Positions 45,180 through 55,922 of a stretch of 64,000 nucleotides of DNA are shown one piece after another. The stretch comes from Austropuccinia psidii (lineage: Eukaryota; Basidiomycota; Pucciniomycetes; Pucciniales; Sphaerophragmiaceae), in NCBI GenBank assembly GCA_023105745.1, contig JALGQZ010000004.1, forward strand, positions 67,631,112 to 67,695,111, written 5' to 3'. The notes under the pieces were generated by a model. That model had not been told where the DNA came from. It ran no database searches and saw only the letters and a list, made by a program, of their open reading frames with translations. Each line of letters opens with the position of its first letter. The first letter of the stretch is position 1. Both the position numbers and the translations under genes were made by a program.

Positions 45180-46475
45180 TCAAGCTTTTGAAGAATTCGG
45201 CCCAGGCTTGTCAGGATATAGTGAATGAAAGTCTTTGACAAGTTCAGGACAATTCTTGAGGTTTTCGGTTGGTTCCCAAGTGGATCTTTCTGGGTCTTGA
45301 CTGAAACCTTTCCATTCCACCAGATACCATAATTTTCCTCTCTTGAGCTTTGAGTCCAGTATTTGAGAGACTTCCCATTCCTCCTCTTCTTCAATGGTGA
45401 TTGGAGGAGGAGGCTCTTGATGCCTATTTGGGATTGTTGACGTCTTGACTGGTTCCAAAAGGGAAATATGGAAAACTGGGTGGATGGATTTCCATTGAGA
45501 TGGAAGATTGAGGTGGTAGGCATGAGTGCTGACTTTCTTCAAGATTGGAAAAGGACCCAGCCATCTTTCAGACAGCTTTTTGGTGGGTCTGGTTGATTTG
45601 ATGTTCTTGGAAGAAAGCCATACCATGTCACCAGGATTGAAAACAGGTGGACTTGCTCTACTTTTATCTGCATACCTCTTAAATCTGTTTATGGCAACTT
45701 CAAGTTCTCTCTTGACATCTTGCTGTACTGATTGGATTTTTGTTGATAACTTTCCAGCCGGAGTGTCTTGAGTGATGTGAACTGAGTCAAAATGAGGATC
45801 TCTTCCATAAACAGTGAAAAACGGTGATTGTTTTGTTGAAGAGTGGTCAGAGTTATTGTAGGCAAATTCAGCCAGAGGGAGCCAGGTGTTCCAATCATCT
45901 TGATGATAACTGACATACATCCGAAGGTACTGTTCTAGTATCTGATTTACCCTCTCTGTCTGTCCATCAGTTTCTGGATGATAAGCAGTTGACAAGTCTC
46001 TTGAAATCTTGAGCTGCTGACAAAGGTTGGTCCAAAAGGAAGAAACAAAAAGAGAACCTCGATCACTAACAATGCTTGAAGGAAGGCCATGCTTTGAGAA
46101 AATATTCTTGATGAATAAATGGGCCAAATCTAATGAAGTGATTGAAGCTATTGTTGGAATAAAAACCGCCATTTTTGAGAATCTGTCCACTATGACTAAA
46201 ATTGAATCAAAGGAATTGGACAGTGGCAATTGAGTGATGAAATCCATTGAAAGACAAATCCAAGGACCACTTGGAATTGGAAGAGGCTTGAGGAGTCCAA
46301 ACTTCTTGTGATGAATATTTTTGTTTCTTGAACACTGTTGACAGGATGAGACATAATCCTTGATAAATTGAGTCATGCCGGACCAGTGGAAATCCCGCTT
46401 GACAAGTTTGAGAGTCTTCTCTTGGCCAGGGTGTCCAGCTAGAGGAGAGTCATGCCGATTTTGAAGTATATTGAG
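45180..46475 (-). CDS. Retro B1 integrase with chromodomain (downstream of an in-frame TAA)
   Basis: It is in the same frame as pol and separated from it by TAA at 46476-46478. The zinc finger H-x..H..C-x2-C (RHDSPLAGHPGQ, CQQCSRNK) comes first, then the DDE core: Asp in CLSMDFITQLP, Asp in SIVSDRGSLF, Glu in ETDGQTERVNQ. The C-terminus is a chromodomain: WEVSQILDSKL, LWYLVEWKGF, STWEPTENL. Such domains direct chromovirus insertion to marked heterochromatin, which fits insertion into an old transposon here. Without readthrough, integrase would not be joined to the rest of pol. Confidence 0.9.
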   Translation of the reverse strand, partial: LNILQNRHDSPLAGHPGQEKTLKLVKRDFHWSGMTQFIKDYVSSCQQCSRNKNIHHKKFGLLKPLPIPSGPWICLSMDFITQLPLSNSFDSILVIVDRFSKMAVFIPTIASITSLDLAHLFIKNIFSKHGLPSSIVSDRGSLFVSSFWTNLCQQLKISRDLSTAYHPETDGQTERVNQILEQYLRMYVSYHQDDWNTWLPLAEFAYNNSDHSSTKQSPFFTVYGRDPHFDSVHITQDTPAGKLSTKIQSVQQDVKRELEVAINRFKRYADKSRASPPVFNPGDMVWLSSKNIKSTRPTKKLSERWLGPFPILKKVSTHAYHLNLPSQWKSIHPVFHISLLEPVKTSTIPNRHQEPPPPITIEEEEEWEVSQILDSKLKRGKLWYLVEWKGFSQDPERSTWEPTENLKNCPELVKDFHSLYPDKPGPNSSKA

Positions 46476-48842
46476 TTAAATTGTGGGGTCATTTGGGACC
46501 ACCACCCAATCTTTGAAAAGGAGAAGATTGGAAGAGGAATCAAGAGAATAATCCTGGACAGATTTACCTTTACCCAAATCTTCAAGGACACTTCTATATT
46601 GAGAATCTTGCCACACTGCCTTCTGAATTGAATCAATCAAATTTGAAAATGAATCCACCTTGACTGCAAAAAACTTTGAGGCTTGAATTTCATCTTGCTT
46701 GATTATCTTCTGATAGTTCATTGGATTCTTGCTGATGAAATCCTCCCCCCTCTCCGGGTAAACGTCGTCCCGACGTGACAAGGCATCTGGAAGGGTGGCC
46801 AAGCGGCCAGGGCGGTAAGTGATTGAGAAATGAAATTCAGATAAAAATTCAGCCCAGCGGGCTTGACGGCGAGTGAGAATCTTGGAAGACATGAAATATT
46901 GAAGAGATGAATGATCGGTGAGAACTTCAAAAGGGGAAGAAATAGAAAGAAGGAAAGCTCTCCAGCGCTTGAGAGCCCAGACTATGCCAAGGAGTTCCTT
47001 GTCATGAATCTCATAATTGAGCTCAGCTGGGAGAAGCTTGCGGCTATCAAATGCAATGGGATGTTTTCCTGAGTCAGAGACCTGACTCAGTACAGCACCC
47101 AAGGCATAATCTGATGCATCGGTCTCTACAATGGTGGGTAGAGAAGGGTTGAAATGAGAAAGGATTGGAGCAGTGGTGAATGCCTCTTTGAGCTGATGAA
47201 ACTGTCTAAGAGCTTCCTCATTGAGGGGAAAACGGGAATCTTTCTTGAGGAAACTTGTGAGTGAACTTATTTTCTTTGAATAATTCTTGATGAAACGGCG
47301 GTAAAAATTGGCAAAGCCAAGGAATGATTGAAGAGCCTGGAGGTTTCTTGGAGGTGGCCAATTGAGAATTTGCTGGACTTTTGCTTGGTCCATCTTGAGG
47401 CCTTCAGGAGAAACTACATAACCAAGATATTCCACACTAGAAACATGAAATAGGCATTTGGACGCCTTAGCAAAGAGGTTATTGGCTCTGAGTCTGGAAG
47501 GAACAGTGGACACATGAGTGACATGTTCTTCCTCAGATTTGGAAAAGACCATAATGTCATCCAAATAAACCACAACATAAACATCAAGAAGATCATAAAA
47601 AATATCATTGACGAGATTTTGAAAAGAAGCAGGAGCATTGGTAAGTCCAAATGGCATAACCAAGTACTCATAACTACCATATTTGGTTCTAAAACAAGTC
47701 AAACGTTCATCACCTTCCTTGATTCTGAGCAGGTTATATGCACCACGCAAATCAATCTTGGAGAAGATAGAAGAACCATTGAAAACAGTGAGAAGCTGGT
47801 TCATAGGAGGAACAGGATACTTGTTCTTCCTAGTAACAGCATTGAGTTTGCGGTAATCAACACACAAACGGAGGCCACCATCTTTCTTTTTGACAAAAAG
47901 AACAGGTGCTCCTGTAGAAGAGGAGCTTGGCCGGATGAAACCTTTCTCTACATTCTCTGAAATGTAGGCCCTGAGTGTATCTGACTCTTGGCTTGATAAA
48001 GAGTAGATCACCCCAACTGGAGGTAGAGACCCCTCCAGCTCGATATGATGATCACAGGCGCGGTGAGGAGGAAGTTTTTCTGCTTTCACCTTGGAAAATA
48101 CATCCAAATATTGGTGATAAACAGAAGGAACAACCTTCATCACGGTTTCTATTTCTTCTGGCTCTTCCTCTTCATCCCACAACTCCTCCAGGGAGTCATG
48201 ATAAGATGAAGGAGGAAGGTCCATATTCCCAAAGAAGAGATGAAGTGAAGATACAGAATTATCTTCTCCAACATCTTGAATCTCTTTGAAGACTTCATCT
48301 CTAGGTGATAGTAATGACTGATGGGAATTAAGGGAAGGAATATGGACAGAAGACGGAAATGATGGTGTTCTAGAATCACCAACCAGAGCTGCACATGATT
48401 TGGCAGAAGAAAAGTCATTACTGAAAGAAATTGAAGGATCATTATAGTCCTTATGATCAGAATTAAAGGTGATCAATCCTTGCCTCCAATCAATAAATGG
48501 ATTAAAATGATTGAGAAAGTCAAAGCCCAATATGAGGTCTTCTCCCTTGGGAGTATCAATGACTAAAAAGTCCCATTCAAAGCTTGGGAAGGAAGGGAGC
48601 TCAACCATATATTTAGTATGGTGAGTCACAAATAGAGAAGGAGACTCAGAGGAGTCAAGAATAATAAGGGGAATCTTCTCCGGGAGTTCTGACATGGTCA
48701 AAGAATACTTGTGAACAAACTGCTTTGCAATAAATGAGTTGGTAGCACCAGAATCAATGAGAATACTGTAAAACATATCAGAGAGAGAAGAAAAAACAAA
48801 AAATTTAAGAGAATTTTTGACACCAGTATTCAGAATGCACAA
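46476..48842 (-). CDS. Retro B1 pol: protease, reverse transcriptase, RNase H
   Basis: The frame is open from gag (about 48925) in the -1 frame relative to gag. Protease: LIDSGATNSFIA near residue 30 and LILGFDFLNHF. Reverse transcriptase: LCVDYRKLNAVTRKNKYP, MPFGLTNAPASFQ and the catalytic YLDD in VVVYLDDIMVF. RNase H: VETDASDYALGAVLSQ, then LTDHSSLQYF and ITYRPGRLATLPDALSRR. It ends with TAA at 46476-46478, CAA to TAA by inference because the frame continues into integrase. No other defect is visible. Confidence 0.92.
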   Translation of the reverse strand: MCILNTGVKNSLKFFVFSSLSDMFYSILIDSGATNSFIAKQFVHKYSLTMSELPEKIPLIILDSSESPSLFVTHHTKYMVELPSFPSFEWDFLVIDTPKGEDLILGFDFLNHFNPFIDWRQGLITFNSDHKDYNDPSISFSNDFSSAKSCAALVGDSRTPSFPSSVHIPSLNSHQSLLSPRDEVFKEIQDVGEDNSVSSLHLFFGNMDLPPSSYHDSLEELWDEEEEPEEIETVMKVVPSVYHQYLDVFSKVKAEKLPPHRACDHHIELEGSLPPVGVIYSLSSQESDTLRAYISENVEKGFIRPSSSSTGAPVLFVKKKDGGLRLCVDYRKLNAVTRKNKYPVPPMNQLLTVFNGSSIFSKIDLRGAYNLLRIKEGDERLTCFRTKYGSYEYLVMPFGLTNAPASFQNLVNDIFYDLLDVYVVVYLDDIMVFSKSEEEHVTHVSTVPSRLRANNLFAKASKCLFHVSSVEYLGYVVSPEGLKMDQAKVQQILNWPPPRNLQALQSFLGFANFYRRFIKNYSKKISSLTSFLKKDSRFPLNEEALRQFHQLKEAFTTAPILSHFNPSLPTIVETDASDYALGAVLSQVSDSGKHPIAFDSRKLLPAELNYEIHDKELLGIVWALKRWRAFLLSISSPFEVLTDHSSLQYFMSSKILTRRQARWAEFLSEFHFSITYRPGRLATLPDALSRRDDVYPERGEDFISKNPMNYQKIIKQDEIQASKFFAVKVDSFSNLIDSIQKAVWQDSQYRSVLEDLGKGKSVQDYSLDSSSNLLLFKDWVVVPNDPTI

Positions 48843-48895
48843 TTGTGCTCTGGATGGAAAACTGTGAAGACCATTGAATACAACATGATCTTCAC

Positions 48896-50233
48896 TCAGG
48901 CTTTTCCCTGGCTGGGAAATTTGCCTGACGGTTGGGTAAGCTTGTTTTGAGGCCTTTTGAAACAGGACTCAAGACTATGCTTCCCACCACAATAGGTACA
49001 AAGACCCTCTTTGATTCTTCTTTCTTTTTCAGAGTTCATGAGCTTGAAATCTTTATTCAACAAAGAAGAATGGGGCTTGTCCCTCTTCTGAAAATTCTTC
49101 TTCTTCTTTTGACTTGAGCTTGAAGAATTTTGAGGATGAGAAGAACTTGACTTTGAGGCTTCTGGCTTCTTCTCTTGATGGTGACTCTTTTCATTTTGCC
49201 TCTCATGGTACCTGGTATCAAGTTCCAGGGTGACGTCCATTAAGTCTTGAAGAGAGTCAATTCTTGAAGGATGGGAGGCCAATTGATCCAAAATCCTGGA
49301 TGGCAATCCCTTCCTGAAATGATGGATGAGAGCTCTTTCACCCCAATCCCCGATTCTTGAGACTAAGCTTCTGAAATCAGCAATGTATAAGGATACATGC
49401 CCACCTTCTTTCATTCTTAAAGAATCCAACTCAGCTTCTGCTTTTCTGACTTCATTCGGGTCACCAAATAAAGTGAAGAGTTGAGATTCAAATAAAGGCC
49501 AAGAATTGAGAAGGTATTTTGAATCTTGATTGGTGAGATTGGAAAGATAAGGCTCAATCCATTTTGCAGCCCTGCCAATGAGAAATGAAGTGGCATAAAG
49601 GACCTTCTTTCTGTCTTGAGCGAAGTTTGCCGGATCATTATGAAATATCAATTGACAAGACTGAATGAAACTTCTAACTTTGAAGGGCTGAGTCCCATCA
49701 AAGCATTCTGGTGCCTTCATAGATGGAGTCTTGAAGGCTGGTGGTCTTGATGCTTCAGAAGATGAAGCTGCTTGAAGATTGGCCATAATCTGAGTCATTT
49801 GCTGCATGATGGCCAATAAAGATGGTTCAGACTGATGAGAGACAGGCTGATTAGACTGGGCTAGAGTTGGCCCTCCAGTACCTTGGGATGCCTCCACCGG
49901 AGCAGGGACACCTTCAGTACCATCAGACTCTTCCTCTTCCAGAGAATTCTCCTCCTCCTCTTCACCATCCTCACCTGGACCTTTGAAAATAGTCCTTGAA
50001 GTTCCTGGAAATCCGCCAACTACTCCTGAAAATGAACATGATCTTCTTGGCCCTCTTCCTTCCTTCCTGGATGGTGCTGCTCCTTCCATGCGGGGTCCTC
50101 TATCTAATTGGGCCCTCAGTTGAGGAACTGCTGGGGTGCCATCTAGAGGAGCTCTTGGAGTTGGAGTGAAAACAGCTTGAGCTCTGGCCTGAGATCTTGT
50201 CTGTCTTGCCGGAGGTGAGTGTTGAACAGGCAT
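48896..50233 (-). CDS. Retro B1 gag
   Basis: 445 aa from an ATG at 50231-50233. Residues 1-130 are Pro/Ser/Glu rich with an acidic block. Residues about 160-320 form the Ty3 capsid domain (RSFIQSCQLIFHNDP, AAKWIEPYL, DWGERALIHHFRKGL). A Lys/Ser-rich stretch and one zinc knuckle C-x2-C-x3-H-x4-C (CTYCGGKHSLESC) follow. It forms the virus-like particle and binds the element RNA. It ends in TGA right after a slippery heptamer. Confidence 0.92.
   Translation of the reverse strand: MPVQHSPPARQTRSQARAQAVFTPTPRAPLDGTPAVPQLRAQLDRGPRMEGAAPSRKEGRGPRRSCSFSGVVGGFPGTSRTIFKGPGEDGEEEEENSLEEEESDGTEGVPAPVEASQGTGGPTLAQSNQPVSHQSEPSLLAIMQQMTQIMANLQAASSSEASRPPAFKTPSMKAPECFDGTQPFKVRSFIQSCQLIFHNDPANFAQDRKKVLYATSFLIGRAAKWIEPYLSNLTNQDSKYLLNSWPLFESQLFTLFGDPNEVRKAEAELDSLRMKEGGHVSLYIADFRSLVSRIGDWGERALIHHFRKGLPSRILDQLASHPSRIDSLQDLMDVTLELDTRYHERQNEKSHHQEKKPEASKSSSSHPQNSSSSSQKKKKNFQKRDKPHSSLLNKDFKLMNSEKERRIKEGLCTYCGGKHSLESCFKRPQNKLTQPSGKFPSQGKA
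48902..48908 (-). promoter_or_regulatory. Candidate -1 ribosomal frameshift site GGGAAAA between gag and pol
   Basis: In the gag frame the codons are CAG GGA AAA GCC TGA. GGGAAAA fits the X-XXY-YYZ heptamer, and a -1 slip enters AGC CTG AGT GAA, the open pol frame. Confidence 0.65.
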
Positions 50234-50940
50234 GATATCAGGAATAAAATAAATGAATAAGAATCAAAATTTGCTTGAAGTGAAAAGAGTCAACAATCAA
50301 ATCTTGAGGAAAATGAATGAATCAAAATGAAAATCTTCAAGTACGTCAATAAATCAAAATCAAATGAAGTCTTGAAGTCAAAATCAAATCAATCAAATCA
50401 ATCAAAATAAAAAATCTTGCAGAATCAATCAATCAAATGAAAATCTTGAAGAAAAATCAATTTATGTCAAAATTCTTGATGTGAAAAATCAGCAAAATCA
50501 ATGAAATCTTCAGGTCAATCAATTTTCTTGAGGTCAAAATCAAATATGTCAAATCAATCAATCAATCAAAATCAAGTGAATTATTCTTTAAAAATCAAAA
50601 TTCTTGAAGAAAAAATCAATTATGAATCTTGATGTGAATAACGTGTCTGAATATCTTGATGAAAAATTTGAAAATCAAAGAAAATCAAGATGACGCCTGA
50701 ATTATGAATGAGAATGAAAATTTGATGATTTGAAAAGATTTTAAAAAAGAATAACAAAAATAAAAAATGGGTCAGCTTTCAATTTTCAAAATGAAGAATG
50801 AATGAAAGAAAATTGAGAGGTGACGATGAATCATTAAGTTCATAAGCGTAAAAGAATCATAATTTCGATGAAATGAGTGAATGAAATTATAAAGAAAGAA
50901 TGAACAGAATGAAAAAGAAATTATGAGTTAATTAATATAA
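50234..50940 (-). other. Leader of retro B1
   Basis: The 707 bp between the 5' LTR and the gag ATG is rich in TTGATT/AATCAA repeats. The bases after the LTR (TTATATTAATTAACTCAT on the minus strand) do not start with TGG, so a standard tRNA primer binding site is not obvious. Confidence 0.6.
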
Positions 50941-52575
50941 TGTCACAGGGGCTCTTGGACAGAAATACAAGAGTGGCCTGGCACTCAGCAATCAGGGAAC
51001 TCACTTGGAAGACTCCAAAAGGATAAAGAATAAAAATAATAAGAATGAATTCCTCTAAAAGATAGGCAGGTACAAGATGAGATGCAAAAGAGGAAAGGGA
51101 AGCCAAATGGCCAAAGAGCCAACCAAGTAAGTCCTTAATCACTGCTTCAACCTGCCAAAAATGAATAATGGAATTAGTAAGGATATGACCACCAAATATC
51201 CATTGACAGGCGAAGAAAGAGAAAAGAGAAAAGTGCTAAATGACTGACTTAATAATATCAGTATTTGCTTAACTAAAGTGAAAAGAAAATAGAGATAAAA
51301 TAAAATCAAAATATATTAATTAACTGGGGAAAACCCCCCAGGGCGGAAAGGGTAGCCGGTATATGTGAAAAGTTGGGAGCTTGAGTTCTTCAGGCTGAAA
51401 ACTGATCTGTATTGATCCTTGAGGCTGTATTGATTCTTTTGGGAATTGATACAGCTGGCTAATATTGAAATTGAATTGGGTTGAATGAATTTCCCATGAT
51501 TGAAAATGAAATACAGGCCTTGATGGATCCAGACTGTATTGAAATGAATATGGTTGCCAGGATGGATTGAGTGGAGCTTTGACACTTGACAACTTCTTTT
51601 TGGCACTGCCTCTTGAATACACTTGAGAATGAATTGAAAGTATTCCCTTGGAGTGAATACTTGGAGTGAGAATAACCAATGACTGCTTGATGGCGTCATT
51701 GGTCTTTGACGCTGAAACACTTGCTCTTGAGCCTTGATGATTCCTCTGAATGATTGGGTGCCTTGATGACGTGATGAGATGTTGGAATGTTGAAATGAAC
51801 ATTTGATATTGCCACCATTGAATTGCTGTTGAAAAATGATGCACAATGATATATAACATCATTTATGGCATATTGGTTGATTGGCAAGAAGATTACGTCC
51901 AAAGGTCTTGAGATGGAAAGGCAGAGGGAAAAGGATGGATGTAATGGCTTCAGAGCTTGGAATGGTGTTTCTGGGCCTTTTGGGGTTTTTGGCCACTTTT
52001 GGGTTCTGAGCCAAAAACTGGCCCAAAAGGCGGGAAAGTGTCTTTTGGACACTTTGCGTCAAAGTGCGCAAAAATGCGCAAAATGCGCAAAAGTGCGCAA
52101 ATGCGCAAAGTGCGCAAAAATGCGCAAAATGCGCAAAAGTGCGCAAATATGCGCAAATGCGCAAAGTGCGCAAAAAGTGCGCAAATGCGCAAAAGTGCGC
52201 AAAATGCGCAAAAAGTGCGCAAATGCGCAAAAATGCGCAAAAATGCGCAAATGCGCAAAAATGCGCAAAATGCGCAAAAATGCGCCAATGCGCATTATGA
52301 GCCCAAATGGCCAAAAACAGCCATTTGGGCCATTTCCCCTGGTTTTGAGGGAAATGACCAGAAATACCCATTTGGCCATAAATTGCCGCTATGGGTGCTG
52401 GATTGAGGTGAAGGGCCATGAAGGCCCCAAAACACAAATGGCCATAAATGGGCCATAAGATAATGACGTGGCCATATTGGCCACTGGTGATGGATATGCC
52501 CAATTGGCCATAAAAGAACCGTGGCTTGATATGCCATATGGGGATCCAAGGAGGTGAATTGCCATGGTTGTGACA
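50941..52575 (-). repeat. 5' LTR of retro B1
   Basis: It is 1635 bp and matches 42760-44376 closely; the length difference lies in the GCGCAAA array (52060-52300). TATATA on the minus strand is at 51849-51856. Confidence 0.92.
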
Positions 52576-52580
52576 CTTGC
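52576..52580. repeat. Target site duplication CTTGC of retro B1 (right)
   Basis: It equals 42755-42759. The young element has a single CTTGC at the matching place in the Zn2Cys6 gene (about 31180). Confidence 0.9.
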
Positions 52581-53803
52581 CAACAAACACACAAGAAATG
52601 TTTGCTTGTTTTCCATCCCTTCCGACCATGCGGCCAGAGGAGTTCTCGCCCAAGGGGCCCTCGCAAGGACTCCTTTGTGGTTGATGATGATGAAACCATA
52701 TCTGAGGGCAAATGGACACCAGGACCCCAAGCAGGCCAACGGGAACGATTCCAGACAATTAGCCCTGTCCCCTCAAGCATTGATTTGTCCACCCACCATC
52801 CAATGGTCACTTCACTCCTTGACCTGAGCGAGGTGATTATCCGGCCAATGAAGGATGGCAATGGTAAGAGGACATTCAAACTTGGGCCAAGTGTCACCAT
52901 GTCTTGTCACTGATGGGAGTCAAACGCCAAAGTAAGTTTTCTTTCTCCTCCTTATCTCAGTTCTCTTAACACAATAATACTGACTTTTTTCCATTACTCT
53001 TAGAACAAAACCCCCCGAATTCCCCCCCAACAAGACTCTCCCGTTCCTAATGTGCCTCGCGAGCAAACCCCGTGGCAACCCACTCCAGGCCCGAGTGGCA
53101 CCCAATAGTCAGAGGAATTATGCCGGGGTAAGCAGCCAAACTTTCCTTTCATTTTCAATTTCACTTTGGAGTCAAGTTAACTGACTCTTACTCCTTTTTT
53201 AGAACCCTCCCGAACCAAAGAGCCACCCATTCCTGGCCCAAGTCCATCCTCCCAACCATCTGAGGATAATATGACTCATGAGCCAGAACCTGAGGTGGCT
53301 CCTACACACTCCACGGAGGAACCTTTTGGTAAGTCACCACTTCTCTTTCTTCACTCCCCTCAACTTTTCCTCACCATTTCTTTGACCATCTCCAGCTTGT
53401 CCCGCCACTCCCCGCTCAATAATTATCATTGACAATACGCCTGTTGGATCCCCCCTCCCCAACACGCCCACCTTCCCATCCTGTTCCCCCCCTCCACTCC
53501 AACCCCAACGCCTCCTCCCCCCTGGTTCAAAGCCCCTCTCATTCCCACGATGACGCTTGCCAGGAATTCACTGACTTACGACCAACTTTGATGATTCCTT
53601 GAGCCATCGTCCACGAATCGATCAACTGAATCTTGTTGGAGCATCGCCCCTTGCTCCACATGATTCCTTTTGTGTATGCAACTCATCAAAATGAGATGCA
53701 CCAGGAATTCCAGGAGGAACTAAACTCACTCCTTGCCCAGGCACTGGAGGCTTATCCAAAGGAGGACATCATCGCGATAGTCTGCAAATTCCTAGAAAAA
53801 TAA
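52581..53803 (+). pseudogene. Zn2Cys6 gene relic, remaining exons (old copy)
   Basis: It continues the relic from 42759. All four exons of the young gene can be followed, including the GTAAG donors near 52931 and 53130. In-frame stops are present, for example TAG replacing the Trp codon of the second exon near 53107. About 50 bp of the Pro-rich region is missing near 53480. The stop TAA at 53801-53803 is conserved. CG to TG/CA changes dominate. Confidence 0.85.
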
Positions 53804-54219
53804 TCTCATTATTTCCACTTTTTATCATTTGTAATACTTTCTTTTAAATAAATTATTTGTATTCAATTCTTGTTATGTTCAATTTCTATTTCATTCTTTG
53901 TTCACGTAAAAATTATTCATTTCCTCCTTAGAAAAAATCCCTGATTGTGTGAGAATTATTCTTGTAAGTGCCCCACCAAAGGTTTGAGTGAGTATTTGTT
54001 TGTGTGAACCTCTTTTGCCAAAAATGCGCCAATAGTCACTGTTACCGTCTCCTATATTTTCTTCTTCAATGTTTTAGAGCCATATCAATTCTTAACTGTA
54101 AAAAAGCGGGAGGTTCCCGCATGTGAGCAATCCACTCCAGATTGGTGAGACATTGCTTTTCCTATGGTCACACGCTATTAAGCTTAGTCATGTATTGAAT
54201 TGTTTAAATTGTCAGGAAC
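53804..54219 (+). other. 3' flank of the Zn2Cys6 relic
   Basis: It aligns with 32473-32899 of the young copy. No gene. Confidence 0.5.
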
Positions 54220-54480
54220 CTTCACAAGCCCAAGGAGCAGCGTGTGAATTGTTGGGAGCCTGCACAGGTGTAAGGATTGGCGTGTGAATTGTTGGGAGCC
54301 TGCACAGGCGTAAGGATTGGCGTGTGAATTGTTGGGAGCCTGCACAGGCATAAGGAGTGGTGTGTGAGCTGTCGGGAACCTTCACAGGTGTAAGGATTGA
54401 TGTGTGAAGTGTTGGCAGCCCGCATAGGCGTAAGGAACTTTTAGCATTGTCGGAACCTGCACAAGCATAAGGATTCGCAT
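54220..54480 (+). repeat. Contracted 40-bp tandem array (old copy)
   Basis: About five to six units of the 40-bp repeat found at 32900-33480. The CACAGGCGTAAGGAT core is partly changed to CACAGGTGTAAGG and CACAGGCATAAGG. Confidence 0.85.
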
Positions 54481-54524
54481 GTGAAGCATTGGAATCCTAG
54501 AAAAGAGCAACAAACCAGGACATA

Positions 54525-54548
54525 TTTACAATGGGATGCCACAGTACA
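54525..54548. promoter_or_regulatory. Decayed palindrome P3 (old copy)
   Basis: TTTACAATGGGA then TGCCACAGTACA, in the same position relative to the oxygenase relic as 33521-33544. Both CpG sites are lost. Confidence 0.6.
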
Positions 54549-54633
54549 TAATCCACTTCAACCCTTTTTCATGTGAGACACCCCATCTCCCGCACTCAAA
54601 ACCATCCAATCCTGGTTTATATTGTCTTCTGCC

Positions 54634-55922
54634 TTACCCCACCATTTTTACCCAACACACATGCAAAGATCCCCATTCTTTGAATTGGCATGAGATCGTA
54701 TTACCATCCCTGATTTGATAGCCCTCTCTCTTGCCAATCTCATAATATCCATGGCTTTTTTGCCACATTGTTTTTGCTAACCTGCTTGAGCATTGTGCGG
54801 ACATACCCACTAGTGTTGTGCTTTTGTTTTCCTGTGCTGGATCAGTATAATGAACAAATGTACTACTGGCCCACACTACCTGAATGAGCCCATGACATGC
54901 AGATATATCAATCCAAAAATGCTCATTTGGGAAAATCAATTTTCCCCCTGTACACCACTTTGACACATCTCTTTGAATTTGGCTGGTCCGGTTATCAGCT
55001 TGAAAACACCATCCCAAAGCATACAGCAATGCATCCTTATCAAGATGAGGTGAGTTTTTGAATCCATTCATGGTGAAAGTGAGTGCGGAATCAAACTCGC
55101 ATGCACCCTGATTTGCGGGACTATTGCCCTCATAGTTGACTTGTTCAAAAGATGGAACCCCCAATGAGTTGTAGCAATTTTGAATCTTCTCAAATAAATC
55201 ATCCCCAAAATATGGTAAGGATTGACCTAGAATGCAACCCACTGAGCTAAGATTGGCACCTTGGTTCCGCCATTCATCTTTTGCCCGACACTTCCATACA
55301 GACCAAATTGTTCATTCTTCGTGCTGCATTTGTGCCACCCAATCGCAAACATAAATCCCTCCAGTAATTCTCCATTGGGTGAAATGGGGTCGGTGAATCT
55401 CTTTTCGCGAAATAAGAATTGTGATAATTCATCCCATTGATTGACCTTGACTTCACTCATTGTTGTGAATGGTTGGAATTAGACAAGGGCAATGAGTAAT
55501 CCGGTTGAAGTGAAAATTGCCACATGGCCAAAGTGAATACATTCAATCTGATTGACATCCACAACCCACCGAATTTCACTTGAGGTGATATTTGCTGATA
55601 CTGGAATTGATATTTGTGCTGTTGGATGAGAGGAGGAAAACAACCTATTCATTTGGGTCATTTTGCGCTCATTTGTCTTTTGGGATCTCCCACTATTCCC
55701 GAGTGGTTGAGGGATCACTATGTGTTGAAGCAGGCAAGATATCAGATACTGCTTCCTTCCAGTTGAAGCTAAGGAGTTTTGAGTCCAGAATGGAGCCCAA
55801 TGCCCAAGGAGCTTTCTTAGGCACACAGACTTTGACTTCCCTGTTGGAGCCCAAATGACATTGGCACAATCAGAACCGACTAAAGCCAATGTCTTCCATG
55901 GGGCCCAATGAGGGTGCCACAT
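54634..55922 (-). pseudogene. TET/JBP-like oxygenase relic (old copy)
   Basis: It follows the young gene from the 5' flank to the C-terminus. The H-x-D motif survives as SPHLDKDAL and the second His as TFVHYTDPAQ. The TTLVGMSAQ stretch again lacks the expected Arg. Ser is kept where the young copy has a stop, so the C-terminal tail (SSRLAKTMWQKSHGYYEIG) is readable; the original TGA has become TGG. A deletion of about 15 bp near 55285 and a TAG at 55481 break the frame. The region also keeps a 47-bp segment near 55750-55797 that is missing from the young copy. Confidence 0.83.

Larger units (their letters stand above)
42760..52575 (-). mobile_element. Retro B1: complete chromodomain Ty3/gypsy retrotransposon (chromovirus)
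   Basis: It is 9816 bp, on the minus strand, with LTRs at 42760-44376 and 50941-52575 (TGTCACA..TGTGACA ends) and the target duplication CTTGC at 42755-42759 and 52576-52580. Gag, pol and integrase with a C-terminal chromodomain are present. The only evident coding defect is a TAA between RNase H and integrase, which copy B2 shares. LTRs are nearly identical outside the repeat array. Confidence 0.94.

Noticed and set aside
50900..50940. tRNA primer binding site next to the 5' LTR of retro B1
   Set aside because: The sequence following the LTR on the coding strand begins TTATATTAA and does not start with TGG; self-priming or another primer cannot be judged from sequence alone.
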